From the NCBI RefSeq assembly GCF_014196845.1, contig NZ_JACIEM010000001.1:620001-684000 (forward strand): 64,000 nucleotides of DNA, in the 5' to 3' direction. The position numbers were made by a program, and so were the translations under genes. Below are positions 18,271 to 26,724 of the stretch, piece after piece; the stretch's first letter is position 1; the number at the start of each line of letters is the position of its first letter. Source of the stretch: Aurantimonas endophytica (lineage in GTDB: Bacteria > Pseudomonadota > Alphaproteobacteria > Rhizobiales > Rhizobiaceae). The notes under the pieces were generated by a model. It had not been told where the DNA came from and made no database searches. It saw only the letters and a list, made by a program, of their open reading frames with translations.

Positions 18271-19481
18271 TGGGTGTCTGGAGCCGATGGTTCGGCAAGC
18301 GCCTCACGGCCCGCGACGGCGCCCTCTATGACTTCCTCGGCGGCGACGACACATGGGCAGGCGAGAGTGTCACGCCGAAGGGCGCGCTGAACCTCTCCGC
18401 GTTCTGGGCAGGCACCCGCATAACCGCTGAGACAGTCGCCAGCTTGTCGCTGGACGTGATGGAGAAGCGTTCTGACGGCGTGAAGGTCCGAGTGACGGAT
18501 CACCCGTTGCAGGCGTTGCTGGACGAGAGCCCGAACGCTGAACAAACGGCGATCGAGTTCTGGGAAGAGCGCGTCCTGGGGCTGTGTACTACTGGAAATG
18601 CATTCGCGGAGAAGGCGTACAGCGGTGCTCGGCTGGTGGCGCTCAATCCGATGCCGGCTGAGACCGCCGTGGTCCGCAATAGCAGCGGCAAGCTGGAGTT
18701 TCGGTTTCCGGACCGCGGCAAGGAAATCGTCCTGCCGGCGGAGAAGGTGTTCCACCTAAAGGCATTCGGTGAGGGTGATGTCGGCTTCTCTCCGGTGGAG
18801 TATGCGCGCCAGACCCTGAGCCTGACGATCGCCACGGAGAAGATGGCCGGGCAGGCCTTCTCCAAGGGACTTCGCTCCAAGGGCTTCTTCGTGATGCCTC
18901 CGGGCGCAAAGCTCAACGATGAGGCCCGTGCCTCTGCGAAGAAGAACTTCGTGGACGCGAACTCCGGGCCGAATGCGCCGTGGGCCATGCTGCTGGAAGG
19001 CGGCATGGACTTCAAGACCATCAGCCTGTCGATGCGCGATGCGGAGATGATCCTGAATCGCCGGTTCAACGTCGAGGATGTCTGCCGCTGGCTTGGGCTT
19101 CCGCCGATCCTCGTTGGGCACGCGGCTGAAGGTCAGACGATGTGGGGGACCGGTGTCTCCGCCATCATGCAGAACTGGCTCAATCTGAGTCTTCGTAACC
19201 GTCTGAAGCGTATCGAGCAGGCGATCACCAAGCGGATCATGACGCCGGAAGAGCGGCGCCGGTTCGCGGTGAAGTTCAACTACGAGGATCTGCTGCGGAC
19301 GGACACCGAGGCCCGATACAAGGCCTATGAGGTCGCCATCCGCGCAGGCTTCAAGACCATCAATCAGGTCCGTCGTCTGGAGGGTGATGAGCCCGTTGAT
19401 GGCGGCGATGAGATCCGCACGCAGATGCAGAACGTGCCGATCGATCAGGCCGATGCGGCGGCACAGGAGAACCAGCCATGA
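18270..19481 (+). CDS. Portal protein (HK97 family)
   Basis: 403 residues starting in a TGATG overlap. It shows the HK97 portal pattern: NLSAFWAGTRITAETVASL near residue 45, GNAFAEKAYSGARLVALNP, EKVFHLKAF, GFSPVEYARQTLSL, and RFNVEDVCRWLGLPPILVGH near residue 265. A C-terminal acidic tail follows. It forms the dodecameric DNA entry ring of the head and joins the head to the connector proteins encoded downstream. Confidence 0.96.
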   Translation: MGVWSRWFGKRLTARDGALYDFLGGDDTWAGESVTPKGALNLSAFWAGTRITAETVASLSLDVMEKRSDGVKVRVTDHPLQALLDESPNAEQTAIEFWEERVLGLCTTGNAFAEKAYSGARLVALNPMPAETAVVRNSSGKLEFRFPDRGKEIVLPAEKVFHLKAFGEGDVGFSPVEYARQTLSLTIATEKMAGQAFSKGLRSKGFFVMPPGAKLNDEARASAKKNFVDANSGPNAPWAMLLEGGMDFKTISLSMRDAEMILNRRFNVEDVCRWLGLPPILVGHAAEGQTMWGTGVSAIMQNWLNLSLRNRLKRIEQAITKRIMTPEERRRFAVKFNYEDLLRTDTEARYKAYEVAIRAGFKTINQVRRLEGDEPVDGGDEIRTQMQNVPIDQADAAAQENQP

Positions 19482-20341
19482 GCCTACGTAAACTCCCGGA
19501 GCTTCGGTGCCCGGACGGGCTCACAGGGTCCATCCACCTCACCGAAAAAGCTGCTCGGATGTACACGCCGATCGAGACGCCCCGCGCTGCCGCTGCGGAT
19601 GGGTCCGACGTGATCTCCATCCTCGATGTTATCGGCTACGATTTCTGGACGGGCGACGGGGTAACCGCCAAGCGCGTCGGGGCGGCGCTCCGGTCGATCG
19701 GCGAGAAGCCGGTAACCGTCCAGATCAATTCCCCTGGCGGAGACTTCTTCGAGGGCGTCACGATCTACAACATGCTGCGCGCTCACCCAGCCAAGGTGAC
19801 GGTGCAGATCCTTGGCATTGCGGCGTCAGCGGCTTCGGCGATTGCCATGGCTGCCGACGAGATCCAGATCGCCAAGCTCGGCTTCATGATGATCCACAAC
19901 ACGCAGTGGGTCGCAGCCGGCGACCGCCACGTCATGAACGAGACGGCGGAGATCATGGCCGTCTTCGATCAGGCGGCAGCCGAGATGTACGCTGAGCGGA
20001 CCGGCAACAATGTCGATGCCGTGAAGGCGATGCTCGACGCCGAGACCTGGCTGGCGGGGCAGGGCGCCGTCGATAAGGGTTTCGCCGACAGCACTGCGGA
20101 TTTCGAGGTAGAGCCGGCGGAGGTCAGCAATTCGACCACCGCGCTCTACCGACTGGAGGCGGCCCTTGCCGCCGGGAAGCCTGTGCCGCGCTCGGAGCGC
20201 CGCAAGCTGATGAAAGAGATTGTCGAAGGCATGCCGAGCGCTGCTCTCGATAACGCCAAGCCGGGCGCTGGCGAAGCCGCTGTCGAAGACAGCACCGACC
20301 TGTCCCTCGCACTGGCGCGACTGAAGCTCGCGCGGGCGTAA
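19478..20341 (+). CDS. Head maturation protease (ClpP-like)
   Basis: 287 residues, ATGA-coupled to portal. The ClpP/SppA fold is visible: VQINSPGGDFFEG, GIAASAASAIAMAADEI (the nucleophile is in the SAAS stretch), then KLGFMMIHNTQW with the catalytic His. A helical C-terminal extension (~residues 200-287) probably aids assembly. It cleaves the capsid delta domain and itself during head maturation. It lies between portal and capsid, as usual. Confidence 0.94.
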   Translation: MSLRKLPELRCPDGLTGSIHLTEKAARMYTPIETPRAAAADGSDVISILDVIGYDFWTGDGVTAKRVGAALRSIGEKPVTVQINSPGGDFFEGVTIYNMLRAHPAKVTVQILGIAASAASAIAMAADEIQIAKLGFMMIHNTQWVAAGDRHVMNETAEIMAVFDQAAAEMYAERTGNNVDAVKAMLDAETWLAGQGAVDKGFADSTADFEVEPAEVSNSTTALYRLEAALAAGKPVPRSERRKLMKEIVEGMPSAALDNAKPGAGEAAVEDSTDLSLALARLKLARA

Positions 20342-20359
20342 AGAACGGAACAACCCACT

Positions 20360-21571
20360 ATGAGCAAGACCACGCAGGAGCTCCTTTCGGAGGTCTCCAA
20401 CGAGCTCGTGCGCGTCAGCGACGAGTTCTCCCGCAAGGCCGAGGCAGCGATGTCCGAGGTCAAGAACTACGGCAAGCTCTCGGAAGAGACCAAGGGCGTC
20501 GTCGATGAACTGGCCTCCACGCAGTCGGCGCTGACCGGCGCCGTCGACGACCTCAAGGCTCGCCTCGGCGAAGTCGAACAGAGCGGCGCCCGTCGTGCCG
20601 GTGGCAATGCCGATCGGCCGAAGTCCTTCGGCCAGCAGGTCGTTGAAGGCGAGGCGCTGAAGGGCGTTACGTCGAGCATCGGCCGCGGCAAGAGCATCAG
20701 CGTCCCGGTGAAGAACGTCACCACGTCGGTCGACATCGCCGAGGGCGTCGTCGAGCCGCAGCGTCTGCCGGGCATCGACGTCGCGCCGAAGCAGCGCCTG
20801 TTCATCCGCAACCTGATCGCACCTGGGCGCACCACTTCCCCTGCGATCTTCTGGGTGCAGCAGACCGGCTTCACCAACGCCGCGGCAGTGATCGCGGCGG
20901 AAGGCACGGCAAAGCCGTATTCCGATATCGAGTTCGCCACCAAGATCACGCCGGTCGCCACGATCGCGCACATGTTCAAGGCGTCGAAGCAGATCCTCGA
21001 TGACTTCGCGCAGCTCCAGTCGATGATCGACGCGGAGATGCGCTACGGTCTGAAGTATGTCGAGGAGCAGGAGATCCTGTTCGGGACGGGTCTCGGCGGC
21101 CACCTGGAGGGTATCGTCCCGCAGGCGACCGCATACGCCCCGGCGTTCACGGTCGATGCGCAGACGCCGATCGACGACCTCCGTCTCGCAATGTTGCAGT
21201 CGCAGCTGGCTCGCCTCCCGGCGACCGGCTTCGTCCTGCACTTCGTCGACTGGGCGAAGATCGAACTGACCAAGGACACTCTTGGCCGGTACATCATCGG
21301 CAACCCGCAGTCCCTCGCTGGCCCGACCCTCTGGGGTCTGCCTGTTGTGGCGACCGAAGCACCAGAGTTCCAGGGTGAGTTCCTGACCGGCGCTTTCCAG
21401 ACGGCGGCTCAGATCTTCGATCGCGAGGACGCGAACGTGGTGGTCTCCACCGAGAACGTCGACGACTTCGAGAAGAACATGGTCTCGATCCGCTGCGAGG
21501 AGCGGCTGGCGCTCGCCGTCAAGCGGCCGGAAGCGTTCGTCACCGGGCCGTTCACCGTCCCGACCCCGTAA
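20360..21571 (+). CDS. Major capsid protein (HK97 fold)
   Basis: 403 residues. The N-terminal ~110 residues are a coiled-coil delta (scaffold) domain (LLSEVSNELVRVSDEFSRKAEAAMSEV). The HK97 core follows, with LFIRNLIAPGRTTSPAIFWVQQTGF, EGTAKPYSDIEFATKITPVATIAHMFKASKQILDD, and a P-domain ending YGLKYVEEQEILFGTG. A strong terminator-like hairpin follows its stop. Confidence 0.96.
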   Translation: MSKTTQELLSEVSNELVRVSDEFSRKAEAAMSEVKNYGKLSEETKGVVDELASTQSALTGAVDDLKARLGEVEQSGARRAGGNADRPKSFGQQVVEGEALKGVTSSIGRGKSISVPVKNVTTSVDIAEGVVEPQRLPGIDVAPKQRLFIRNLIAPGRTTSPAIFWVQQTGFTNAAAVIAAEGTAKPYSDIEFATKITPVATIAHMFKASKQILDDFAQLQSMIDAEMRYGLKYVEEQEILFGTGLGGHLEGIVPQATAYAPAFTVDAQTPIDDLRLAMLQSQLARLPATGFVLHFVDWAKIELTKDTLGRYIIGNPQSLAGPTLWGLPVVATEAPEFQGEFLTGAFQTAAQIFDREDANVVVSTENVDDFEKNMVSIRCEERLALAVKRPEAFVTGPFTVPTP

Positions 21572-21578
21572 TGGCATC

Positions 21579-21604
21579 GGCCGCCCTGGATCTCTGGGGC
21601 GGCC
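21579..21604 (+). terminator. Hairpin after the capsid gene
   Basis: GGCCGCCC / GGGCGGCC stem with a ten-base loop, followed by TTTCTC. It sits just after the capsid stop within the late operon, so it may act as a partial terminator setting a high capsid-to-tail ratio. Confidence 0.65.
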
Positions 21605-21628
21605 TTTCTCTCAACTGAGGATACGGCA

Positions 21629-21790
21629 ATGGACCTGAAAGCACTGAAGACCTTCCGGCATGGCAACGAGAACGTCCGTCGCGGCGCGAAGGTCACCATG
21701 ACCGAGGCACGCGGAAAGGAGCACGTCGCTCGCGGCCTTGTCGAAGAGATCAAGGCGCCGAAGCCCAAGGCCGAGAAGGCCAAGGACTGA
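21629..21790 (+). CDS. Small basic phage protein, 53 residues
   Basis: Encodes MDLKALKTFRHGNENVRRGA, then KVTMTEARGKEHVARGLVEE, with a Lys-Pro-rich tail (IKAPKPKAEKAKD). A TGAGGA site precedes the ATG. Such small proteins between capsid and connector resemble the 'N-terminal domain plus KPK tail' head proteins of HK97-like phages. It is possibly a minor head or completion protein. Confidence 0.75.
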   Translation: MDLKALKTFRHGNENVRRGAKVTMTEARGKEHVARGLVEEIKAPKPKAEKAKD

Positions 21791-21792
21791 GC

Positions 21793-22341
21793 ATGCGCGT
21801 CGTCGTCATCACGCCACCCGAGCCGATCCTGTCATGGGATGAGGCCAAGGCGCATCTGCGTCTCGATGACGACGAAGAGCGCGTCTACGTCGAAAGCCTG
21901 ATCGCCGCGGCGCAGGGCTGGATTGACGGCCCTGACGGCTGGCTAGGCCGTTCGGTGGGCTTGCAGACTCTTGAGTTTCGCGCCTGCGGGTTCTCCCGGG
22001 ATCTATTGCCATATAGGCCTATCGTCTCCGTGGAGAGTGTCACCTATCTGGACCGGGACGGCGAAGAGCAGGTTATCGACCCCGCCTCCTACGAGATCAG
22101 GAACGGTTATCTGCTGCCTGCCACCGGCACCTCGTGGCCGTGGCTCTACAGCGACGATGAGGCTGTCCGCATTCGCTACGTGACCGGGCAGGAGACGCCG
22201 CCAGCGGCGATCAAACAGGCGATGCTTCTGCTGATCGCGCAATGGTTCTCCTTCCGCTCGAACGTGGCCGAGGACGGCGCCCCGGCTGAGCTGCCGATGG
22301 CGGTCGAGGCGCTTCTGAACACGTACCGGGTCTGGTCATGA
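21793..22341 (+). CDS. Head-tail connector protein (gp6-like)
   Basis: 182 residues with the gp6/YqbG-type pattern: PEPILSWDEAKAHLRLDDDEERVYVESLIAAAQGWIDGPDGWLGRSVG, then GYLLPATGTSWPWL and IKQAMLLLIAQWFSFRSNV. It forms the adaptor ring under the portal. Its stop overlaps the next gene (ATGA). Confidence 0.92.
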   Translation: MRVVVITPPEPILSWDEAKAHLRLDDDEERVYVESLIAAAQGWIDGPDGWLGRSVGLQTLEFRACGFSRDLLPYRPIVSVESVTYLDRDGEEQVIDPASYEIRNGYLLPATGTSWPWLYSDDEAVRIRYVTGQETPPAAIKQAMLLLIAQWFSFRSNVAEDGAPAELPMAVEALLNTYRVWS

Positions 22342-22673
22342 AGCCGCTGAACATCGGCAAGATGGACCGCCGCATCACGCTGGAGCGGTTCACCGAGACG
22401 CGGGACGCCTTCAACGAACCCGTCCAGACATGGGCACCGCTCGCCACCGTGTGGGCCTCCAAGGAAGACATCCGCGACGGCGAGCGATGGTCTGCACAGG
22501 AAGTCGGCGCCGAGGTGACGACGCGGTTTCGGGTGCGATGGTCATCCGTGACCGCCGATCTCAACCCGAAGGATCGCGTACAGTTCGGCGGTCGCACCTA
22601 CGACATCGTGGCTGTGAAAGAGATCGGCCGCCGCGAGGGGCAGGAGATCACCGCGAGCGCGAGGGCCGACTGA
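22338..22673 (+). CDS. Phage head closure protein
   Basis: 111 residues of the SPP1 gp16 / HK97 gp7-like head closure family: MNKLN-type start (KPLNIGKMDRRITLERFTET), the NEPVQTWAPLATVWASKED strand, RFRVRWSSV, and a terminal RTYDIVAVKEIGRREGQEITASA. It seals the connector after DNA packaging. It is coupled on both sides (ATGA, TGATG). Confidence 0.92.
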   Translation: MKPLNIGKMDRRITLERFTETRDAFNEPVQTWAPLATVWASKEDIRDGERWSAQEVGAEVTTRFRVRWSSVTADLNPKDRVQFGGRTYDIVAVKEIGRREGQEITASARAD

Positions 22674-23134
22674 TGGCGGCAACCGTCAAGGTCGAGGGCC
22701 TGAAAGAGCTTGAGATTGCGCTTGAGCAGTTGCCTCGCTCGACCGGCAAGGCAGCGCTCCGGCGAGTCCTGCGCAAGGCAGCGCAACCAGTGGCCGACGC
22801 GGCAACCGCCAAGGCACCGCGCGACGAGGGCAATCTTCAAGCAAGCATTGGCGTAGGGACCAAGCTGACCCGCCGCCAGCGTGGCGTGCACAAGAAGATG
22901 TTCAAGGACGACAAGGCGTCGGTCGAGATATTCGTCGGCGCGGGTGGTTTGCCTCAGGCGATCACGCAAGAGTTCGGCACCGTCGACCACGGGCCGCAGG
23001 CGTTCTTACGGCCATCGTGGGATGCCCACAAAGATGGCGTCCTCGACAGTATCAAGGCGGATCTCTGGGCTGAGATCGAGAAGGCCGCCAAGCGCCACGC
23101 CCGCAAGACGGCGCGACTAGCCGCGAAGGGCTGA
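22673..23134 (+). CDS. HK97 gp10-like tail component
   Basis: 153 residues: MAATVKVEGLKELEIALEQL, then AAQPVADAATAKAPRDEGNLQASIGV and FVGAGGLPQAITQEFGTVDHGPQAFLRPSWD. The F/A-x-EFGT-x-PQAFLRP pattern is diagnostic of the gp10/tail-completion family. It probably acts at the head-tail joint. Confidence 0.92.
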   Translation: MAATVKVEGLKELEIALEQLPRSTGKAALRRVLRKAAQPVADAATAKAPRDEGNLQASIGVGTKLTRRQRGVHKKMFKDDKASVEIFVGAGGLPQAITQEFGTVDHGPQAFLRPSWDAHKDGVLDSIKADLWAEIEKAAKRHARKTARLAAKG

Positions 23135-23136
23135 TC

Positions 23137-23532
23137 ATGGAAGAGGCTCTAGCCGCTCACCTCCTGGCCACCGCCGGGCTGACAGCGCTTGTCGGCAATC
23201 GCGTCAACTGGAACGCCAGGCCGCAGGCTTCGGCCACGCCGTCGGTTGTCCTGACCAGAGTTGGCGGGACGCCGGATTACACGATGGCCGGTGCCTCCGG
23301 GCTGGTCGAGACGCGCGTCCAGATCGACGCCTGGGGCAAGACCTACTCATCGGCCATCGGCGTTTCACGCGCCGTCAAGACGGTCCTCAGCGGCTTCAGC
23401 GCCACGGTCGGCGCCATCATGTTCCAAGGGTCATTCCTTGAGAGCGAGAGACAATCCTTCGAACAAGGCTCAGGCGGGGAAGAGTTCCACCGCGTCAGCC
23501 TCGACTTCATCATCTGGCACAAGGAGACCTGA
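23137..23532 (+). CDS. DUF3168 tail terminator/completion protein
   Basis: 131 residues of the DUF3168 (SPP1 gp17-like) family: AAHLLATAGLTALVGNRVNW, PSVVLTRVGGTPDYTMAG, ETRVQIDAWGKTYSSA, then ESERQSFEQGSGGEEFHRVSLDFIIW. It caps the tail tube and fixes the interface to the head. It lies one codon after the gp10-like gene. Confidence 0.92.
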   Translation: MEEALAAHLLATAGLTALVGNRVNWNARPQASATPSVVLTRVGGTPDYTMAGASGLVETRVQIDAWGKTYSSAIGVSRAVKTVLSGFSATVGAIMFQGSFLESERQSFEQGSGGEEFHRVSLDFIIWHKET

Positions 23533-23534
23533 CA

Positions 23535-23963
23535 ATGGCCACCGAGGCAATGATCGGCTACCTCAGCACCTACGCAATCCATGACGGTGCCGACCCTGGC
23601 GTCTTCACCGAGATCGGCGAAGTGACTGAGATCACACCCGGCGAAGAATCCACCGACCGAGTGGACGTTACCCACATGCAGAGCCCCGACCGGCGCCGCG
23701 AATTCATCAGCGGCCTGATCGATCCGGGCGAAGCGTCGTTCACCATCAACTGGGTTCCAGGCAGCGAGACCGATATTCTCCTCCGTGAACTTCAGGCGAG
23801 CGGCGACAAGCGCGATCACAAGATCACGTTTCCGAATGGCGTCACCGTCACCTTCGAGGCCTCTGTCTTGACCTACAGCAAGTCCATGCCGATCGACGAC
23901 CGCATGACGGCCACCATCACGGTTGCCCCGTCCGGCGCCGAAACGTGGACGGAGGCCGCCTAA
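23535..23963 (+). CDS. Major tail (tube) protein
   Basis: 142 residues in the lambda gpV / SPP1 gp17.1 style: FTEIGEVTEITPGEESTDRVDVTHMQSPDRRREFISGLIDPG, then TFPNGVTVTFEASVLTYSKSMPIDDRMTATITVAPSG. It polymerises into hexameric rings forming the flexible tail tube. It precedes the tail chaperone genes as expected. Confidence 0.9.
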   Translation: MATEAMIGYLSTYAIHDGADPGVFTEIGEVTEITPGEESTDRVDVTHMQSPDRRREFISGLIDPGEASFTINWVPGSETDILLRELQASGDKRDHKITFPNGVTVTFEASVLTYSKSMPIDDRMTATITVAPSGAETWTEAA

Positions 23964-24316
23964 TGGCGAACCCGATCAAAGGCGAGATCGCGTTCGACGC
24001 TGACGGCACGCCCTACAAGCTGGTGTTCGACTTCAATGCGATCGTCGCGATCGAGGAGGAGTTCGACATCAAGATGGAAGACCTCGGCGAGGTGATGGGG
24101 GCAAAAGCCTCCTCATTCCGCAAGGTCTTTCAGATCGGGCTCCAGCGGTTCCATGATGACGTGACAGAGGAAGAGGCCGGCGACATCATCACCGCCGTGG
24201 GCACGGCCGAAGCCAGCCAGCTTATCACCCGCGCGTTTCAGGCGTCGTTCCCGGCGACGGAGGCAGGCAACACCAATGCCCGCCCTCAGAAGGCGAAGGG
24301 GCGCCGGACTGGCTAG
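23963..24316 (+). CDS. Tail assembly chaperone, first frame (gpG-like; GTA-type)
   Basis: 117 residues starting in a TAATG overlap with the tube gene. It contains GEIAFDADGTPYKLVFDFNAIVAIEEEFDIKMEDLGEVM and a helical remainder, as in GTA-family tail proteins encoded before the chaperone. The last codons (GCG AAG GGG CGC) carry a possible -1 slip site G-AAG-GGG at 24295-24301, 15 bases before the stop. Slippage would join it to the next frame, like lambda G/GT. Confidence 0.88.
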   Translation: MANPIKGEIAFDADGTPYKLVFDFNAIVAIEEEFDIKMEDLGEVMGAKASSFRKVFQIGLQRFHDDVTEEEAGDIITAVGTAEASQLITRAFQASFPATEAGNTNARPQKAKGRRTG

Positions 24317-24606
24317 CGCTCTACGGGACATGGGCCGGCGAGTTCGGTCTACCGCCTGACGAGTTCTGGCGGCAGACGCCACGGACGTTCGCCGCGGTGA
24401 TCGACGGGCGGGCGCGCAAAGCCAAGCAAGAGCAGGAAGGCCGCGCCTGGCAGGCGTGGACGACCGCCGCGCTCTACCGTTCCAAGAAGTTCCCCAAGCT
24501 CAAAGACATCATGCCTTCGGACAAGCCGAAGCGACCGCAGAAGATGCTCCCCGAACAGATCGAGGAAGTCGTTCGGTCGTGGTTGTCGGGCAGACGGAAC
24601 AGGTGA
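24301..24606 (+). CDS. Tail assembly chaperone, -1 frame extension (gpT-like)
   Basis: This frame encodes APDWLALYGTWAGEFGLPPD, then EFWRQTPRTFAAVIDGRARK and AKQEQEGRAWQAW, the conserved core of the small phage tail assembly chaperone (TAC) domain. From the TGA at 24157-24159 to the GTG at 24397 there is no ATG, GTG or TTG, so the conserved first half cannot be made by ordinary initiation. A -1 frameshift from the preceding gene near 24295-24301 is the simplest route. A short GTG-started form (24397-24606) would lack the FW..TP motif. Confidence 0.8.
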   Translation, partial: APDWLALYGTWAGEFGLPPDEFWRQTPRTFAAVIDGRARKAKQEQEGRAWQAWTTAALYRSKKFPKLKDIMPSDKPKRPQKMLPEQIEEVVRSWLSGRRNR

Positions 24607-24609
24607 CGT

Positions 24610-26724
24610 ATGGCCGGTAATGCAGTGATCGGCGCCCTCCGCGTCAATCTGGGGATCGACACCGCCGCCTTCGACAAGGGCCTGCAGGGCGCGCAGGGAT
24701 CGCTCGGCAAGGTCGGGCAGATGATGAAGGGTGCTTTCGTCGCAGCTGCGGCTGCGGCGGTCGCGGCTATCGCCGGTATCGGCCTTGCCATTCGCGGCAT
24801 CATCAACGACGCCGACGACCTCAGCAAGACGGCGAGCAAGATCGGTATTCCGATCGAGGAACTGTCGCGGCTGAAGTATGCGGCGGATCTCTCCGGCGTT
24901 TCCATCGGCCAGCTTCAGACGGGCGTGTCCCGGCTGTCCCGCAATATGAAGGACGCGGCGGCTGGCACGGGCACCGGGGCAAAGGCGTTCCAGCAGCTCG
25001 GCATCAGTGTCAAGGGCGCGGACGGCAACCTGAAGTCCGCCACCGAGATTATGGGCGAGATCGGCAACCGCTTCGCCACCATGCCGGACGGGGCGGAGAA
25101 GACTGCCCTGGCGATGGAACTGATGGGCCGCTCCGGCGCGGATCTCATCCCATTGCTCAATGGCGGTGCCGCCGGGCTCAAGGCTCTGACTGACGAGGCC
25201 GACGCATTCGGCCTGACGATCAGCGCCGAGACGGGCCGCGCGGCCGAGGCCTTCAACGACAACCTTGCCCGCGTGGGCTATGCGGCGACCGGCGTTGCCA
25301 CCTCGCTCGCTGCCGCCCTTCTGCCGGCCATGGTGGTTGTCTCTGAGGCGCTGGTGGCGATGGCGCGGGGCTTGGTCGAGATGCTGGCCTATCTGCCGAC
25401 TGTCGCGGAATATGCGGCTGTGGCTGGCAGCGCGCTGGCGATCATGATCAGCCCTCAGATCATCGCCTCGATCTACGCGGCGGCCACGGCGCTCGGCACG
25501 GCCCTTGTCGGGGCTCTGCAGGCTGTCGCTCTGGCAGCGGCGGCGAACCCTCTCGGCGCGCTCGTCGTCGGCATCACGATCGCGGTCACGGCGGCTTACC
25601 ACTTCCGCGACGAAATCCAGCAGGCCATCGGTGTCGATGTCGTCGGGATCGTGAAGGGGGCGGCCAACACGGTCGCGAACGCCTTCACGCTGGCATACGA
25701 GAACATCAAGGCCACCTGGTCGGCGCTTCCGACCTTGATGGGCGAGATCGTCACCGACGTGGTGAACGCTGTCATTGCCGGCATCGAGTACATGATCAAT
25801 GACACCAAGCGCCGCATTAACGAGCTGACGAGCCTCGCCAATAGCGTGACGGCTTTGGTGCCTGGGGGCGACGGGCTGCAGATCGCCCCGATCGGTCCCA
25901 CCGAACTCGGCCGCTATGGGGGCCAAGGCCCCGGAGCCTATGCGGCGCTTCAAGAGACAATGGGCGCCAATGCCAAGTCGATCATGGGGCGAGACTTGTT
26001 CTCGGGTTCGGTTGGCGTTGGCGAGGACGCCATGCGGTCGGCTTCTGATGCGGCGGCGGGTCTGACCGCGGCACTCAACAGCGTTTCTACTGCGGCTGGC
26101 GGGGAGGCAGGCGGCGGCAGTGGTCTGGCTGGCGCCGGCAAGAAAGCGGCCGACGCATGGAAGGGCCTTCGCAAGGAAACTGACGCCAGCAAGGCCAGCC
26201 TGTCCGAGCTGGGCAACGTCGGGCAGTCGATCGGGCGAACCATCGGCAGCGCCTTCAAAGGCCTGATCGACGGCTCCAAGGGCGTCAAGGATGCGCTGAC
26301 GGACGTGCTGTCGAGCCTGTCGGACATGCTGATCAACAGCGCGTTTCAGTCGCTGTTCAGCCCTGCAGGCGGTGCCGGCGGCGGTGGCCTGGGCGGCATC
26401 CTCAGTTCCATTTTCGGCGGGTTCCGCGCTGCAGGCGGGCCTGTGTCCAGCAGCAAGAGCTACATCGTCGGTGAGCGGGGGCCTGAGCTGTTCTCGCCGG
26501 GGCGGTCGGGCTCGATCATCGCCAATGACAACCTCGGCGCGGCATCCGGCAAGCAGACGATTGAGCTGAACCTTCGGATGGATACGGGCCTGGTCGCCGA
26601 GATCGCTGACAATCAGATCCAGACCCGCGCTGGCGAGATCGTGAAGGTGTCGGTGAAGACCATGCAGGACAACTTCAAGACGGTGCAAGGCGAGGCGGCG
26701 CGTCGGGGGCAGGTGAGGCGGTGA
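24610..26724 (+). CDS. Tail tape measure protein
   Basis: 704 residues. The N-terminus has the tape-measure pattern (VIGALRVNLGIDTAAFDKGL), followed by a hydrophobic Ala-rich helix (VAAAAAAVAAIAGIGLAIRG) and long helical stretches, with more membrane-like segments near 215-330. The C-terminal end, FRAAGGPVSSSKSYIVGERGPELFSPGRSGSIIAND, is typical of lambda-like tape measures. It sets tail length: at ~0.15 nm per residue, roughly 100 nm. The tail is therefore a long non-contractile one. Confidence 0.95.
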   Translation: MAGNAVIGALRVNLGIDTAAFDKGLQGAQGSLGKVGQMMKGAFVAAAAAAVAAIAGIGLAIRGIINDADDLSKTASKIGIPIEELSRLKYAADLSGVSIGQLQTGVSRLSRNMKDAAAGTGTGAKAFQQLGISVKGADGNLKSATEIMGEIGNRFATMPDGAEKTALAMELMGRSGADLIPLLNGGAAGLKALTDEADAFGLTISAETGRAAEAFNDNLARVGYAATGVATSLAAALLPAMVVVSEALVAMARGLVEMLAYLPTVAEYAAVAGSALAIMISPQIIASIYAAATALGTALVGALQAVALAAAANPLGALVVGITIAVTAAYHFRDEIQQAIGVDVVGIVKGAANTVANAFTLAYENIKATWSALPTLMGEIVTDVVNAVIAGIEYMINDTKRRINELTSLANSVTALVPGGDGLQIAPIGPTELGRYGGQGPGAYAALQETMGANAKSIMGRDLFSGSVGVGEDAMRSASDAAAGLTAALNSVSTAAGGEAGGGSGLAGAGKKAADAWKGLRKETDASKASLSELGNVGQSIGRTIGSAFKGLIDGSKGVKDALTDVLSSLSDMLINSAFQSLFSPAGGAGGGGLGGILSSIFGGFRAAGGPVSSSKSYIVGERGPELFSPGRSGSIIANDNLGAASGKQTIELNLRMDTGLVAEIADNQIQTRAGEIVKVSVKTMQDNFKTVQGEAARRGQVRR

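Noticed and set aside
19826-21577. 583-codon open frame on the minus strand opposite the protease and capsid genes
   Set aside because: It is antisense to two clear phage genes and its product is Arg/Leu/Asp low-complexity, typical of high-GC antisense frames.
24397-24606. Independent 69-residue gene from GTG 24397
   Set aside because: It would lose the conserved first half of the chaperone domain; the frameshift model explains the full domain better.
24349-26688. 779-codon open frame on the minus strand opposite the tape measure gene
   Set aside because: Same reason: antisense to an obvious tape measure protein, with no recognisable domain.
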